Of a stretch of DNA of 33,568 nucleotides, positions 19,573-28,929 are shown piece after piece. The translations under genes and the position numbers were made by a program. Positions within the stretch are counted from its first letter, which is position 1. Each line of letters begins with the position of its first letter. Source of the stretch: Alphaproteobacteria bacterium (lineage in GTDB: Bacteria; Pseudomonadota; Alphaproteobacteria; UBA7887); contig JANQOH010000347.1 of assembly GCA_028289725.1 (NCBI GenBank), positions 1-33,568 of the forward strand, in the 5' to 3' direction. The notes under the pieces were generated by a model, which did no database searches, had not been told where the DNA came from, and was given only the letters and a program-made list of their open reading frames with translations.

Positions 19573-19980
19573 ATGATTTCCGCAGATATCCAAGTCCGAG
19601 CCCACTTCTATCATTTGGATCCCATGAACATTGTGTGGCATGGCAATTATGCGACGTTTCTCGAGGAAGCGCGGTGCGAGCTACTCGAAAAAATCGACTA
19701 TGACTACGATCAAATGGCTGAATCCGGTTACCTTTGGCCAATCGTTGATATGCGAATTAAGTATGTTCGCCCGATCAAGTTCCGCCAAGATGTACGGGTT
19801 CGCGCCACGCTGAAGGAATTCGAAACACGCCTTAAGATCGACTATTTGATTAGCGATGCCGAGACCGGCGAACGATTGACCCGCGCCCATACGGTTCAAG
19901 TGGCCGTCGACGCGGCAACGCAGGAAATGTGCTTCGAGTCGCCCGCGGTTTTTCGTCGGAAGGTCGAAGCTCTTCTATGA
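19573..19980 (+). CDS. apeK: 4HBT-type acyl thioesterase (ApeK-like)
   Basis: IQVRAHFYHLDPMNIVWHGNYATFLEEARCELLEKIDYDYDQM. Confidence 0.9.
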   Translation: MISADIQVRAHFYHLDPMNIVWHGNYATFLEEARCELLEKIDYDYDQMAESGYLWPIVDMRIKYVRPIKFRQDVRVRATLKEFETRLKIDYLISDAETGERLTRAHTVQVAVDAATQEMCFESPAVFRRKVEALL

Positions 19981-20612
19981 GGCGCGCCGGGTATCACGTT
20001 TTCGCCGTAGCGGCGGTTTGCATTTTCGCGTCGGCCTTGTTGGCGGCGGGCCCCAGCCTTGTTGTAGAACCAGACCAGGTGTTGCGCGGACGCTTTGAGC
20101 AGCAACGTCAACTGAGTGGATTCGAAACGCCGTTGGTGTCGAATGGCCGGTTCGTTGTCGTGGGGGACCGTGGCGTACTTTGGCGAACCGAAGATCCGCT
20201 ACAGTTTGATCTGGTGATCACACCGTCTCGGTTCGTGCAAGTATTGCCGGGAGAACCGCCGGTGGATGTGGTGCCGGCCGAAGCGGCGACTATAGATATT
20301 TTTGGCATCATCACGGGATTGTTGCGCGGCGCGCCGGCCGACGAGATGGATGCGGCATTTCACATCGTGTCCACGGAAGTCGCCGGAACTTCGTGGGCTT
20401 ACGCGCTGACACCGAAGTCGGAATATCTGACCAAACAAATGGAAGCGATATCGGTTGCCGGTTCGGATTTTGTGGAGAATGTTGAGGTGCGGAAGCCGAA
20501 CGGTGACCGAGATACCCTTAGTTTCACCGATCACGTTTTGTCTGATCGATCCTTGACGGATGATGAAGCTGCACTGCTGGACATTGTTTACGGAAGCGCT
20601 GCAGCGCCGTGA
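19977..20612 (+). CDS. LolA-like outer-membrane lipoprotein carrier (ApeL-like)
   Basis: Signal peptide then LRGRFEQQRQLSGFETPLVSNGRFVVVGDRGVLWRTEDPLQFDLVITPSRF, a LolA-type N-terminus. ATGA coupling. Confidence 0.88.
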   Translation: MRRAGYHVFAVAAVCIFASALLAAGPSLVVEPDQVLRGRFEQQRQLSGFETPLVSNGRFVVVGDRGVLWRTEDPLQFDLVITPSRFVQVLPGEPPVDVVPAEAATIDIFGIITGLLRGAPADEMDAAFHIVSTEVAGTSWAYALTPKSEYLTKQMEAISVAGSDFVENVEVRKPNGDRDTLSFTDHVLSDRSLTDDEAALLDIVYGSAAAP

Positions 20613-22966
20613 GGCTGGCTTCGGCTCTCTTTTGGCTTGTTCTCGTCGGTGGCTCCTTGGTCCATGTCGCGGACCGATTTCGTGATGGTGTTGCGCTCTC
20701 ATCAGATCTGATGGCTCTCCTGCCGGAAGAAGATGGCCAAAGTGTTAGAGCGGCCGTCAGCCAAGCCAGCGCGGATAGTCTGTCACGAGACATCATGTTC
20801 CTATTTGGTCATGAAGACGCGGCTGTGGCCGAGTCTACGGCCGCCGCGTTTGCGCGCGCGCTTGCGGATAGCGATTTGATCTCGGAAACCGGTGATCAAA
20901 GCCGCCGCGCGGCTGAACAAGAACTGAGCGCGCTCTTGTTCAGACATCGCTCCGGGCTGCTCTCCGATACGGACCGTCTCGTTTTACGATCGGGCCAGGT
21001 TTCGGCTTTGTATCAGCGCGCGCTCGCGCAGATTTTTTCACCCATCGGGTCCGTCGATTCGCGACTCTTGCTTGCTGATCCGTTTCAGCTGTTTTTCAAT
21101 TACGTCGCCACGCTTGGCGCTCTCAGAGATAGTCTTGTTTCTTCGGCGGGCGGTACCGTATCCGGGTCCAATGGCAAGACCTATGCGGTCGTCTCGGCGA
21201 AGTTGGCGGGCGAACCCTACGCGCTTTCGTTCCAACGCCGATTCATGGCTTGGTTCGACTCATGGGAAGCGGCGCACACCGCCACGCTTTCGGGCGATGG
21301 ATCCGCAATCGAGATCTTGCGTGCCGGCGCGATTTTCTATGCCTACGAGGGAGCTCGGCAAGGTCTCAATGAGGCGACGGTCATCGGCGGTTTTGCGCTC
21401 GTCGGCGTAATCGTACTTGTCCTCCTGGCATTCGGCAGTTTGCAGCCGATCGGTCTCACCCTTCTGTCGATTTTGTCGGGTCTCATTGTTGCGCTGTCGG
21501 TCAACTTACTGGTTTTCGACAGCCTCCATTTCATCGCGGTGTTGTTCGGCGCCGGGCTCATTGGAATTTCGGTCGATTATTCCCTGCACTATTGCTGCGA
21601 GCGATTTGGTGCTGTCGCGAAACCGCGGGAACGACTCGACAATATATTGCCGGCGGCAACGCTCGGCTTAGTGACGTCCAGCATCGGGTTCTTGACGCTG
21701 GCATGGGCACCGTTTCCCGGTCTGCGGCAGATTGCGCTATTTGCCGCGATTGGCTTGGCGGCGGCTTATCTCACCGTGGTGATCTGGTTTCCTGTGCTCG
21801 ACCGATCACCAGATCGAAAAGCCAACGCTTGGCTGATGCGCGTGGCGACGGAGCCAAGAGCGCTTTGGCACGACGGAACGAGGCGCCTTTATCGGTATGT
21901 GGCCTTGGCCGTGCTCGCAGTTGCTGCGATCGTCGGCGGTTCCGCGCTCAATGTCTCAGACGATCTCCGACGGTTTCAGGCTTTGTCGGCCGATCTGGTC
22001 TCGCAGGAACAGGCGATCCGGGAAATCACAGGATTGGAACCAGGTCTGCAGTTTTACGTTGTTACCGGCTCGTCAGACGAAGAGGTTTTGGCGACAGAAG
22101 AACTCTTGCGCGAGCGATTGGCGGCATTGCGCGAGAGGGGTGGAGTCACGAAAGTCCTAGCGATCAGTCAATTCGTCCCGTCCGAGGCGCGTCAGGCCGA
22201 GAATGCGGCCCTTGTCCAACAACATCTAGGGACAGCTGCTCGAGAACGGTTAAGAGCCGACACAGGCTTGCCAATTGACATCGATGATGCGCCAGAAAAT
22301 GGCCCGGCCTTAACTCTGGATGAATTTCGTGCCCATGCCCCGCGTGCCCTCGTCGATCTGCTGATCCCCAACCTTGGCGTGGACCAACACGTGAGCATTG
22401 TTCTGCTCCGCGGCGTGTCTGATGTCGATAAGGCCCAGGCCGCCGCCGCGGACATCCCGGGCGTGGAGTATGTCGATCCGGCAGCCGACATCAGTGCCTT
22501 GTTCCGGACATATCGCAAGGTCGCGCTGATTTTGCTGGGCGTTTCGGTCTTGGTGATGGTGCCGGTCTTGGTGTGGCGCTATCGCCCACACGGCGCCTTC
22601 CGGATACTTCTGCCGCCCGTTGCGTCGGTCGTGATCGCGCCTTGCGTCGTCGCGTTGACCGGCGAGCCCATCACCTTCTTCAATGTGATGGCATTAGTGC
22701 TGGTGTTCGCAATCGGGATCGACTACGCGTTTTTTTGTCGCGAATCGCACCCGTCTCGGCTCAATATCAACGCCCTAGCCAATGGCTTGGCGGCAGCGTC
22801 GACGATTTTGTCGTTCGGATTGCTCGCATTCAGCGGAATTCCCGTGGTTCACTCGTTCGGATTGACCGTATTTGTCGGTATCTTGATCGCATTTTTGCTG
22901 GCGCCGCTCGCCGAACGGACGAACGGCAAGGACGAGGGTCTTGGTGGCAGCGCACGAAACACGTGA
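20609..22966 (+). CDS. MMPL/RND-type exporter (ApeM-like)
   Basis: 785 aa with two TM blocks. AVLFGAGLIGISVDYSLHYCCERFG and MALVLVFAIGIDYAFFCRES are typical MMPL GxxxDY helices. Confidence 0.92.
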   Translation: MRLASALFWLVLVGGSLVHVADRFRDGVALSSDLMALLPEEDGQSVRAAVSQASADSLSRDIMFLFGHEDAAVAESTAAAFARALADSDLISETGDQSRRAAEQELSALLFRHRSGLLSDTDRLVLRSGQVSALYQRALAQIFSPIGSVDSRLLLADPFQLFFNYVATLGALRDSLVSSAGGTVSGSNGKTYAVVSAKLAGEPYALSFQRRFMAWFDSWEAAHTATLSGDGSAIEILRAGAIFYAYEGARQGLNEATVIGGFALVGVIVLVLLAFGSLQPIGLTLLSILSGLIVALSVNLLVFDSLHFIAVLFGAGLIGISVDYSLHYCCERFGAVAKPRERLDNILPAATLGLVTSSIGFLTLAWAPFPGLRQIALFAAIGLAAAYLTVVIWFPVLDRSPDRKANAWLMRVATEPRALWHDGTRRLYRYVALAVLAVAAIVGGSALNVSDDLRRFQALSADLVSQEQAIREITGLEPGLQFYVVTGSSDEEVLATEELLRERLAALRERGGVTKVLAISQFVPSEARQAENAALVQQHLGTAARERLRADTGLPIDIDDAPENGPALTLDEFRAHAPRALVDLLIPNLGVDQHVSIVLLRGVSDVDKAQAAAADIPGVEYVDPAADISALFRTYRKVALILLGVSVLVMVPVLVWRYRPHGAFRILLPPVASVVIAPCVVALTGEPITFFNVMALVLVFAIGIDYAFFCRESHPSRLNINALANGLAAASTILSFGLLAFSGIPVVHSFGLTVFVGILIAFLLAPLAERTNGKDEGLGGSARNT

Positions 22967-24176
22967 CGTCGCGGTCATCGGCGCCGGACCGGCCGGCGCG
23001 GTGGCGGCCGTCATGCTGGCGCGTCGCGGCACGGATGTTTTGGTTCTCGAAAGAGAAACGTTTCCGCGCTTCAGCATCGGTGAAAGCCTGTTGCCGCAAT
23101 CCATGCCGGTCTTGGAGCGTGCGGGCGTCATCGGTGCGGTAACCGATCACGGTTTCCAACTCAAAAACGGGGCATCGTTTCGGCGCGGCCCCAAGACCAG
23201 CGTGATCGATTTTCGAGAAAAATACACCGAAGGTTGGGGAACAACCTTCCAAGTCCAACGTGCGACGTTCGACAAAATTCTCGCCGATCAAATCGAACCG
23301 GTCGGCGGCGCGTTGCGTTTCGGCCAGACCATCACCGGCGTGGCGTTCGATGCGCGTTCCGCGGTGCTGAATGTACGCGACAGGGCCGGTCGTGATTACG
23401 AAGTCCGCGCGCGGTTTGTCCTCGACGCCAGCGGATTCGGGCGCGTGTTGCCAAGATTGCTGGGACTTGAAGAAGACGCGAAGCTGACCAATCGGCAAGC
23501 GTTATTCGTTCACGTTCGCGATCGGATCACCGATGAGCAATTCGACCGAAACAAAATTCTGATCACGGTACATCCGGACGAGCCCGATATTTGGTATTGG
23601 TTGATCCCGTTTTCGGATGGCACGTCCTCGCTCGGGGTGGTCGGGCGTCCGGCGCAAGTGGCGGCACGCGGCACTGGGCATCGTGACCAGCTTTGGGGAT
23701 TGGTGACCGAAGCTGTAGAACTGAAACAGCTGCTGAATGACGCTGAAGAAACTCGGGACGTCGGCAGCATTGCCGGATATTCGCGCCGTGCCTCGGCATT
23801 GCACGGACGGAATTACGCATTACTTGGCAATGCCGGAGAATTCTTGGACCCGGTTTTCTCGTCGGGTGTGACCATCGCGCTGAAATCCGCGGATTTGGTC
23901 GTCGATCCCGTTATGCGGCACTTAGCGGGCAAAACTGTCGACTGGGAAGAAGAGTATTCGAAATCTCTGCGCGTGGGCATCGACACATTTCGGCACTTTG
24001 TCCAGGCTTGGTATGACGGTTCGCTCCAAAAGATCATTTTCAGTACGCCTGGCGACAATCACTCCATTCAAAGAATGGTCGTGTCCGTTTTGGCAGGTTA
24101 CGCTTGGGATCAGAGCAATCCGTTCGTCTCCGAAACCGAGCGATATTTGTCGGCCTTAGCGGGCCAACTGTCCTAG
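22941..24176 (+). CDS. FAD-dependent oxidoreductase, flavin-dependent halogenase-like
   Basis: VIGAGPAGAVAA (GxGxxG), FPRFSIGESLLP, FQLKNGASFRRG (catalytic-Lys-like region), WYWLIP (WxWxIP) at 23592-23609, FLDPVFSSG (FxxPxxSxG) at 23841-23867. Start TTG 22941 or GTG 22944. Confidence 0.85.
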   Translation: MVAAHETRDVAVIGAGPAGAVAAVMLARRGTDVLVLERETFPRFSIGESLLPQSMPVLERAGVIGAVTDHGFQLKNGASFRRGPKTSVIDFREKYTEGWGTTFQVQRATFDKILADQIEPVGGALRFGQTITGVAFDARSAVLNVRDRAGRDYEVRARFVLDASGFGRVLPRLLGLEEDAKLTNRQALFVHVRDRITDEQFDRNKILITVHPDEPDIWYWLIPFSDGTSSLGVVGRPAQVAARGTGHRDQLWGLVTEAVELKQLLNDAEETRDVGSIAGYSRRASALHGRNYALLGNAGEFLDPVFSSGVTIALKSADLVVDPVMRHLAGKTVDWEEEYSKSLRVGIDTFRHFVQAWYDGSLQKIIFSTPGDNHSIQRMVVSVLAGYAWDQSNPFVSETERYLSALAGQLS

Positions 24177-24178
24177 AT

Positions 24179-24754
24179 GTGCGACTGACATTTTTTTCAT
24201 TAATTGGATTACTAATGATCGCGGGCTGCGTGAAGGATCCACCGCTTCCAAGTGCGCGGATCGCGCCCGGGGTGAGTTTCTCCTTGCCGCCCCTTACCGG
24301 CGACATGGCGTCGATAGAAGCCGCGCAGGCCGTGCTTGGTGAGGCGGGCGGATCGCCGGTTCAGTTCCAATCGCAAATCAAGGCGGCGGATGGAAAGGTC
24401 GTCGTGGTGATGGTCGATCCCCTCGGCCGGCGCGCGTTGGAAATCGAATGGAGCGCCGACGGCATCGCAATCGACGCCGCGCCGTGGCTGCCTGAGCAAG
24501 TCCGGCCTCTGAATGTTCTGGCCGACATTGTGATCGCGCACTGGCCCGCCGAGGCGGTGAGAGCGGGTCTGGCCGAGACCGGTGCACGCTTGCGCGTTGC
24601 CGGCAATGCGCGCGAGATTGCGATGGCGGACGACCTGCTCATGCAAGTTGAGTATGGGGAGGATTTTCAGCCCCCGTGGCATGGATCTCTGGTGGTTCGC
24701 AATTTCGCTTTAGACTATAGCCTTAAGATAATATCGACGCCGACAGGCCCATGA
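24179..24754 (+). CDS. Lipoprotein, DUF3261-like (ApeN position)
   Basis: GTG start; VRLTFFSLIGLLMIAGCVKDPP lipobox. KVVVVMVDPLGRRALEIEWSADGI resembles the lipoprotein family found in APE clusters. Confidence 0.75.
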   Translation: MRLTFFSLIGLLMIAGCVKDPPLPSARIAPGVSFSLPPLTGDMASIEAAQAVLGEAGGSPVQFQSQIKAADGKVVVVMVDPLGRRALEIEWSADGIAIDAAPWLPEQVRPLNVLADIVIAHWPAEAVRAGLAETGARLRVAGNAREIAMADDLLMQVEYGEDFQPPWHGSLVVRNFALDYSLKIISTPTGP

Positions 24755-25941
24755 ACGATCGGATCTACCTAAACGCGCTCGGCATCGTTTGCCCGCTCGG
24801 CAACGACAAAGCCGCTGTCGCCGCAGGCCTATTCGCAGGAGACGGTCACGGCTTGCGGATGTCCGACGCGCACATCCCGGGTCGATCCGTGCCAGTCGGC
24901 GCGCTAGCGGGCGAGTTGCCGGCCCTCCCGCCGGAATTCGGCAAGGTGAACAGCCGCAACAATCGCGTCTTGCTGGCGGCCCTAAACCAAATCGATGCAG
25001 AAATCCGGGAAGCCGTCGAACGGTGGGGCGCCGATCGCATCGGTATCGTGCTGGGTACGAGCACTTCCGGCGTGGCGGAAGGGCAGCGCGCTTTGGCAGA
25101 CTTGAGGGCCACCGGTGAGTGGCCCGAATGGTTCGACTATCAGCAACAAGAACCGGGTAGCCTTTCGGATTTTGCGGCGCGCTACCTGTCCATATCCGGG
25201 CCCGCTTACACGATCTCGACCGCTTGTTCGTCGTCCGGGAAAACTTTCGCCTCGGCCCGCCGACTGCTACGGCAAGGTCTGTGTGATGCCGTTATCGTCG
25301 GCGGCGCTGACACGTTGTGTGGCCTTACGCTGACAGGTTTTGCGGGGATGGAGGCGGTGTCGAACCGTGTCTGCAATCCATTTAGCGCGAACCGCGACGG
25401 CATTACGATCGGCGAAGGCGCAGCGGTTTTTCTGGTGACCCGCGAACCGGCGGCGGTTGAACTGCTGGGTGTGGGCGAAACTTCGGACGCGCATCATGTA
25501 AGCGCACCGGATCCAACAGGTGCGGGCGCGCGGGAGGCCATGAAGCTTGCTCTGGCCATGGCTGACTTGGCGCCGTCCGACGTCGCTTATGTCAATTTGC
25601 ACGGCACCGCGACGCCTTTGAACGACGCCATGGAATCCTTGGCCGTCTCAGAATTGTTCGACCGGACAACCCCGGTCAGCTCCACCAAGCCCTTGACGGG
25701 TCATTTGCTGGGCGCGGCGGGGGGCGTCGAGACCGCGTTTCTGTGGCTCGCGCTGCATCCGGATTTTGACGACCGGCTGCCGCCGCACCGTTGGGACGGT
25801 GTCGCGGACCCGGCGCTTCCTGCTCTCGAATTTGTCGACGAAACTCAGCCGATCCGAATTCCAGCGCGGACGACCATGGTGAGCAATTCGTTCGCGTTCG
25901 GCGGCAGCAATGTCAGCGTGCTGTTGGGGCGCGGCTGGTGA
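24751..25941 (+). CDS. apeO: Beta-ketoacyl-ACP synthase (ApeO-like)
   Basis: ISTACSSSGKTFASARRLL (active Cys), NLHGTATPLNDAMES and STKPLTGHLLGAAGGVE (both His). Confidence 0.92.
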   Translation: MNDRIYLNALGIVCPLGNDKAAVAAGLFAGDGHGLRMSDAHIPGRSVPVGALAGELPALPPEFGKVNSRNNRVLLAALNQIDAEIREAVERWGADRIGIVLGTSTSGVAEGQRALADLRATGEWPEWFDYQQQEPGSLSDFAARYLSISGPAYTISTACSSSGKTFASARRLLRQGLCDAVIVGGADTLCGLTLTGFAGMEAVSNRVCNPFSANRDGITIGEGAAVFLVTREPAAVELLGVGETSDAHHVSAPDPTGAGAREAMKLALAMADLAPSDVAYVNLHGTATPLNDAMESLAVSELFDRTTPVSSTKPLTGHLLGAAGGVETAFLWLALHPDFDDRLPPHRWDGVADPALPALEFVDETQPIRIPARTTMVSNSFAFGGSNVSVLLGRGW

Positions 25942-25942
25942 G

Positions 25943-26392
25943 ATGGACCCGAAGCGCTACAGCCTTGAGGACCTCCTGCCGCACGCGCCGCCGATGATCT
26001 TGCTGGACGAGGTCATCGACTATGACGGCGACACCCTGACCGCTGCGGTGACTATCCGCAAAAATAGCCACTTCCTGCAATCGGAAGGTGTCCCCTCGTA
26101 TGTCGGGATCGAATACATGGCCCAGGCCATCGCCGCCTACGGCGGTTTTGAGGCCTTGGACGAGGGCCGACCGGTGCGCGTCGGCTTCCTGCTCGGGACC
26201 CGGAAGTTTGAACCGAAAACCGCCCATTTTCGCGTGGGCGAACGCCTTGTTGTCCAGGTCTCGGCCATCTATAAGGAAGCATTGTCGTCGTTCTCTTGCC
26301 ACATTCAGATTAATGAGACGGTCGTGGCGGAGGCAAACCTTAGCGTGTATCAGCCGGCAGACTCATCGGAGCAGTCGCTGATCGACCATTGA
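25943..26392 (+). CDS. apeP: Hotdog-fold 3-hydroxyacyl-ACP dehydratase (ApeP-like)
   Basis: LLPHAPPMILLDEVIDYDGD...GVPSYVGIEYMAQAIAAYGGFEA. Confidence 0.9.
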   Translation: MDPKRYSLEDLLPHAPPMILLDEVIDYDGDTLTAAVTIRKNSHFLQSEGVPSYVGIEYMAQAIAAYGGFEALDEGRPVRVGFLLGTRKFEPKTAHFRVGERLVVQVSAIYKEALSSFSCHIQINETVVAEANLSVYQPADSSEQSLIDH

Positions 26393-26396
26393 ACTG

Positions 26397-27122
26397 ATGG
26401 AAAAGCGGATACTGGTGACCGGCGCAAGCAAAGCGATCGGCCGGGCAATTGCGGTTCAGCTGGGACGTGACGGGTTTTCCGTTACCGCACATTGTCACCG
26501 CGATACGGAGGGGGCGACAGAAACCGTCGATGCGATTAAGTCGGACGGCGGGACGGCTCAAATGATCCAGTTCGATGTATCGACCCGAGACCAGTGTCGG
26601 GAAGTGTTGGAGCACGATGTCGCCGCACACGGTGCTTATTATGGGGTCGTTCTCAACGCCGGTATTGCTCAGGACGCCGCTTTTCCCGCGATGAGCGACG
26701 AGGCCTGGGACGCGGTCTTGGCCACCAATTTGGACGGCTTTTACAACGTCTTGCACCCATTGATAATGCCTATGGTTCGCGCGCGCGCGGGAGGCCGAAT
26801 CGTTGCTATGTCATCCATTTCCGGTTTGATGGGCAATCGTGGCCAAGTGAATTATAGCGCATCAAAAGCCGGGCTCATCGGCGCGGTGAAGTCTCTCGCG
26901 ATTGAATTGGCAAAGCGAAAAATCACCGTCAATTGCGTGGCGCCCGGACTCATTGACACGGAAATGATCCAGGATTTGCCGTTGGACGAAGTCTTGGCCA
27001 TGGTGCCCATGCGGCGCGTCGGCACGCCTGAAGAGGTCGCTGCATTGGTCGGCTTTCTTGCTTCGGACAAAGCGTCGTACATCACCCGGCAAGTGATCTC
27101 GGTTAATGGAGGCATGGCATGA
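26397..27122 (+). CDS. apeQ: 3-oxoacyl-ACP reductase, FabG-like (ApeQ-like)
   Basis: ILVTGASKAIGRAIAVQL, MSSISGLMGNRGQVNYSASKAGLIGAVKSLA (S-Y-K). Confidence 0.93.
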   Translation: MEKRILVTGASKAIGRAIAVQLGRDGFSVTAHCHRDTEGATETVDAIKSDGGTAQMIQFDVSTRDQCREVLEHDVAAHGAYYGVVLNAGIAQDAAFPAMSDEAWDAVLATNLDGFYNVLHPLIMPMVRARAGGRIVAMSSISGLMGNRGQVNYSASKAGLIGAVKSLAIELAKRKITVNCVAPGLIDTEMIQDLPLDEVLAMVPMRRVGTPEEVAALVGFLASDKASYITRQVISVNGGMA

Positions 27123-28348
27123 GCCGGCGTGTCGTGGTGACCGGCATGGCCGGTCTGACCGCGCTTGGAGAGGTGTGGTCCGATATTCGCGCCGCCATGG
27201 AACAGGGGCGGACCGGAACCCGAACCATGCCGGAATGGGACAAGTTCGACGGCCTTAGCACCCGGCTCGCCGCCCCGATCGAAGGGTTCTCGGTGGAAGG
27301 CCGGTATCCACGCAAAAAATTGCGCAGCATGGGGCCGGTAGCGCGCATGGCTGTATACGCCACGGAAAAGGCCTTGGAATCCGCTGGGTTGCTTGAGGAC
27401 CCGGTCGTGCAATCCGGTCGCATGGGGATCGCCTATGGTTCGTCATTTGGCAGCACGAACCCAGTTCTCGATTTCGCTGCTATGCTAACCGAAGGCACCA
27501 TGCAGAAACTGAACGGAACCAGCTACATCCGAATGATGAACCATACGGCCGCAGTGAATATTGGGGTATATTTCGGATGCACCGGACGTATAATTCCAAC
27601 CTCAAGCGCATGTACGTCGGGCAGCCAAGGCATTGGTTATGCCTATGAAGCAATCAAGTTTGGCCGCCAAGATTTGATGGTCGCGGGCGGCGGTGAAGAG
27701 CTTTGTCCGTCGATGGCGGCGGCGTTCGATGTTCTCTATGCGACCAGCGTTCAGAATGACAAGCCAGAGACAACGCCACGGCCGTTCGACAAGGATCGTG
27801 ATGGCCTGGTGGTTGGGGAAGGCGCGGCGACTCTCGTGCTGGAGGAATTGGAGCACGCAAAGGCGCGCGGCGCGACCATCTGCGCGGAAATTGTCGGTTT
27901 CGGCACAAATTCGGATGGCAATCATATAACCCAACCGGGCCAAGAAACGGTAGAGCAGGCGCTTCGCTTGGCACTGGCGGATGCGGATTTGCAGCCTGAG
28001 GCGATCCGATATGTCAGCGGCCACGGCACCGCCACCAAGCAGGGCGACATCGCTGAAAGCCACGCCACCGCAAATGTGCTAGGCGAAGGAACCGCGATCA
28101 ATTCGCTAAAGAGCTATTTCGGGCACAATTTGGGGGCATCTGGCGCTGTCGAAGCTTGGCTTGCTATCGAAATGATGCGGGACAATTGGTACGCGCCGAC
28201 GGCAAATCTTGAAAACGTCGATCCCGAGTGCGCGAACCTGAATTACATTATGGGATCCGGAATAGAAATGGACAATGAGTATATTATGACCAACAACCTG
28301 GCATTTGGCGGGATCAACACCTCAATCATCTTTAGAAAATCTCAGTAG
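27119..28348 (+). CDS. apeR: Beta-ketoacyl-ACP synthase (ApeR-like)
   Basis: TSSACTSGSQGIGYAYEAI (Cys), SGHGTATKQGDIAES and LKSYFGHNLGASGAVEAW (His). Confidence 0.93.
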   Translation: MSRRVVVTGMAGLTALGEVWSDIRAAMEQGRTGTRTMPEWDKFDGLSTRLAAPIEGFSVEGRYPRKKLRSMGPVARMAVYATEKALESAGLLEDPVVQSGRMGIAYGSSFGSTNPVLDFAAMLTEGTMQKLNGTSYIRMMNHTAAVNIGVYFGCTGRIIPTSSACTSGSQGIGYAYEAIKFGRQDLMVAGGGEELCPSMAAAFDVLYATSVQNDKPETTPRPFDKDRDGLVVGEGAATLVLEELEHAKARGATICAEIVGFGTNSDGNHITQPGQETVEQALRLALADADLQPEAIRYVSGHGTATKQGDIAESHATANVLGEGTAINSLKSYFGHNLGASGAVEAWLAIEMMRDNWYAPTANLENVDPECANLNYIMGSGIEMDNEYIMTNNLAFGGINTSIIFRKSQ

Positions 28349-28383
28349 GCTCGCGGCGCGCTGGCCTTGCACTGTCTTCGTCG

Positions 28384-28929
28384 TCAATTCAATGAAATCG
28401 GCAGAGAATAATTGACGATGATGAACTCTTCTCCGGGGTTCGAATCGTAGATGTGTGCGTTTGAGAGATGGCCAAATTGCAGGCCCACGCGCGACTTGTT
28501 GTCGAAGCGATAGGCCAATTCGATTGCCGAGCGAAACTCAACCACGCCGCCGAGGTCCTTACCGCCGCCGTCATGATAGGCGCCAACGCTGATACTGGGG
28601 CTGAGGATCAAGCGGCTGCCGAGGTCGAAATCCGAATAGAACCCGACGTGCCCATATAAGGCACCATCCGATGTCGCGAAAACACCCGCTTGTGGCAGAA
28701 ATATCCACAAGCCGCGATTGAGCCGGAGCTGAAGGTCAAATTCCGCGGCAGTCTGGTCGTCGAATATGTCAAAGGCGCCAACCCCGAACGTAACGTAACT
28801 TGGATCGTCACCTGCGATCGCGGCTTCGGTCGAAGCGAGCAGCATTGTGGCGAAGAGAACCGCGGCCCAAGCCCTGCCACGACCACTTGCGGTTATGACG
28901 CGAGACAGGCAAATCGAAAACAGGCCCAT
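28384..28929 (-). CDS. PagL-like lipid A 3-O-deacylase / acyloxyacyl hydrolase
   Basis: Signal peptide, short beta-barrel-like protein. C-terminus SRVGLQFGHLSNAHIYDSNPGEEFIIVNYSLP matches the PagL H-S...NPG-E pattern. Confidence 0.85.
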   Translation of the reverse strand: MGLFSICLSRVITASGRGRAWAAVLFATMLLASTEAAIAGDDPSYVTFGVGAFDIFDDQTAAEFDLQLRLNRGLWIFLPQAGVFATSDGALYGHVGFYSDFDLGSRLILSPSISVGAYHDGGGKDLGGVVEFRSAIELAYRFDNKSRVGLQFGHLSNAHIYDSNPGEEFIIVNYSLPISLN

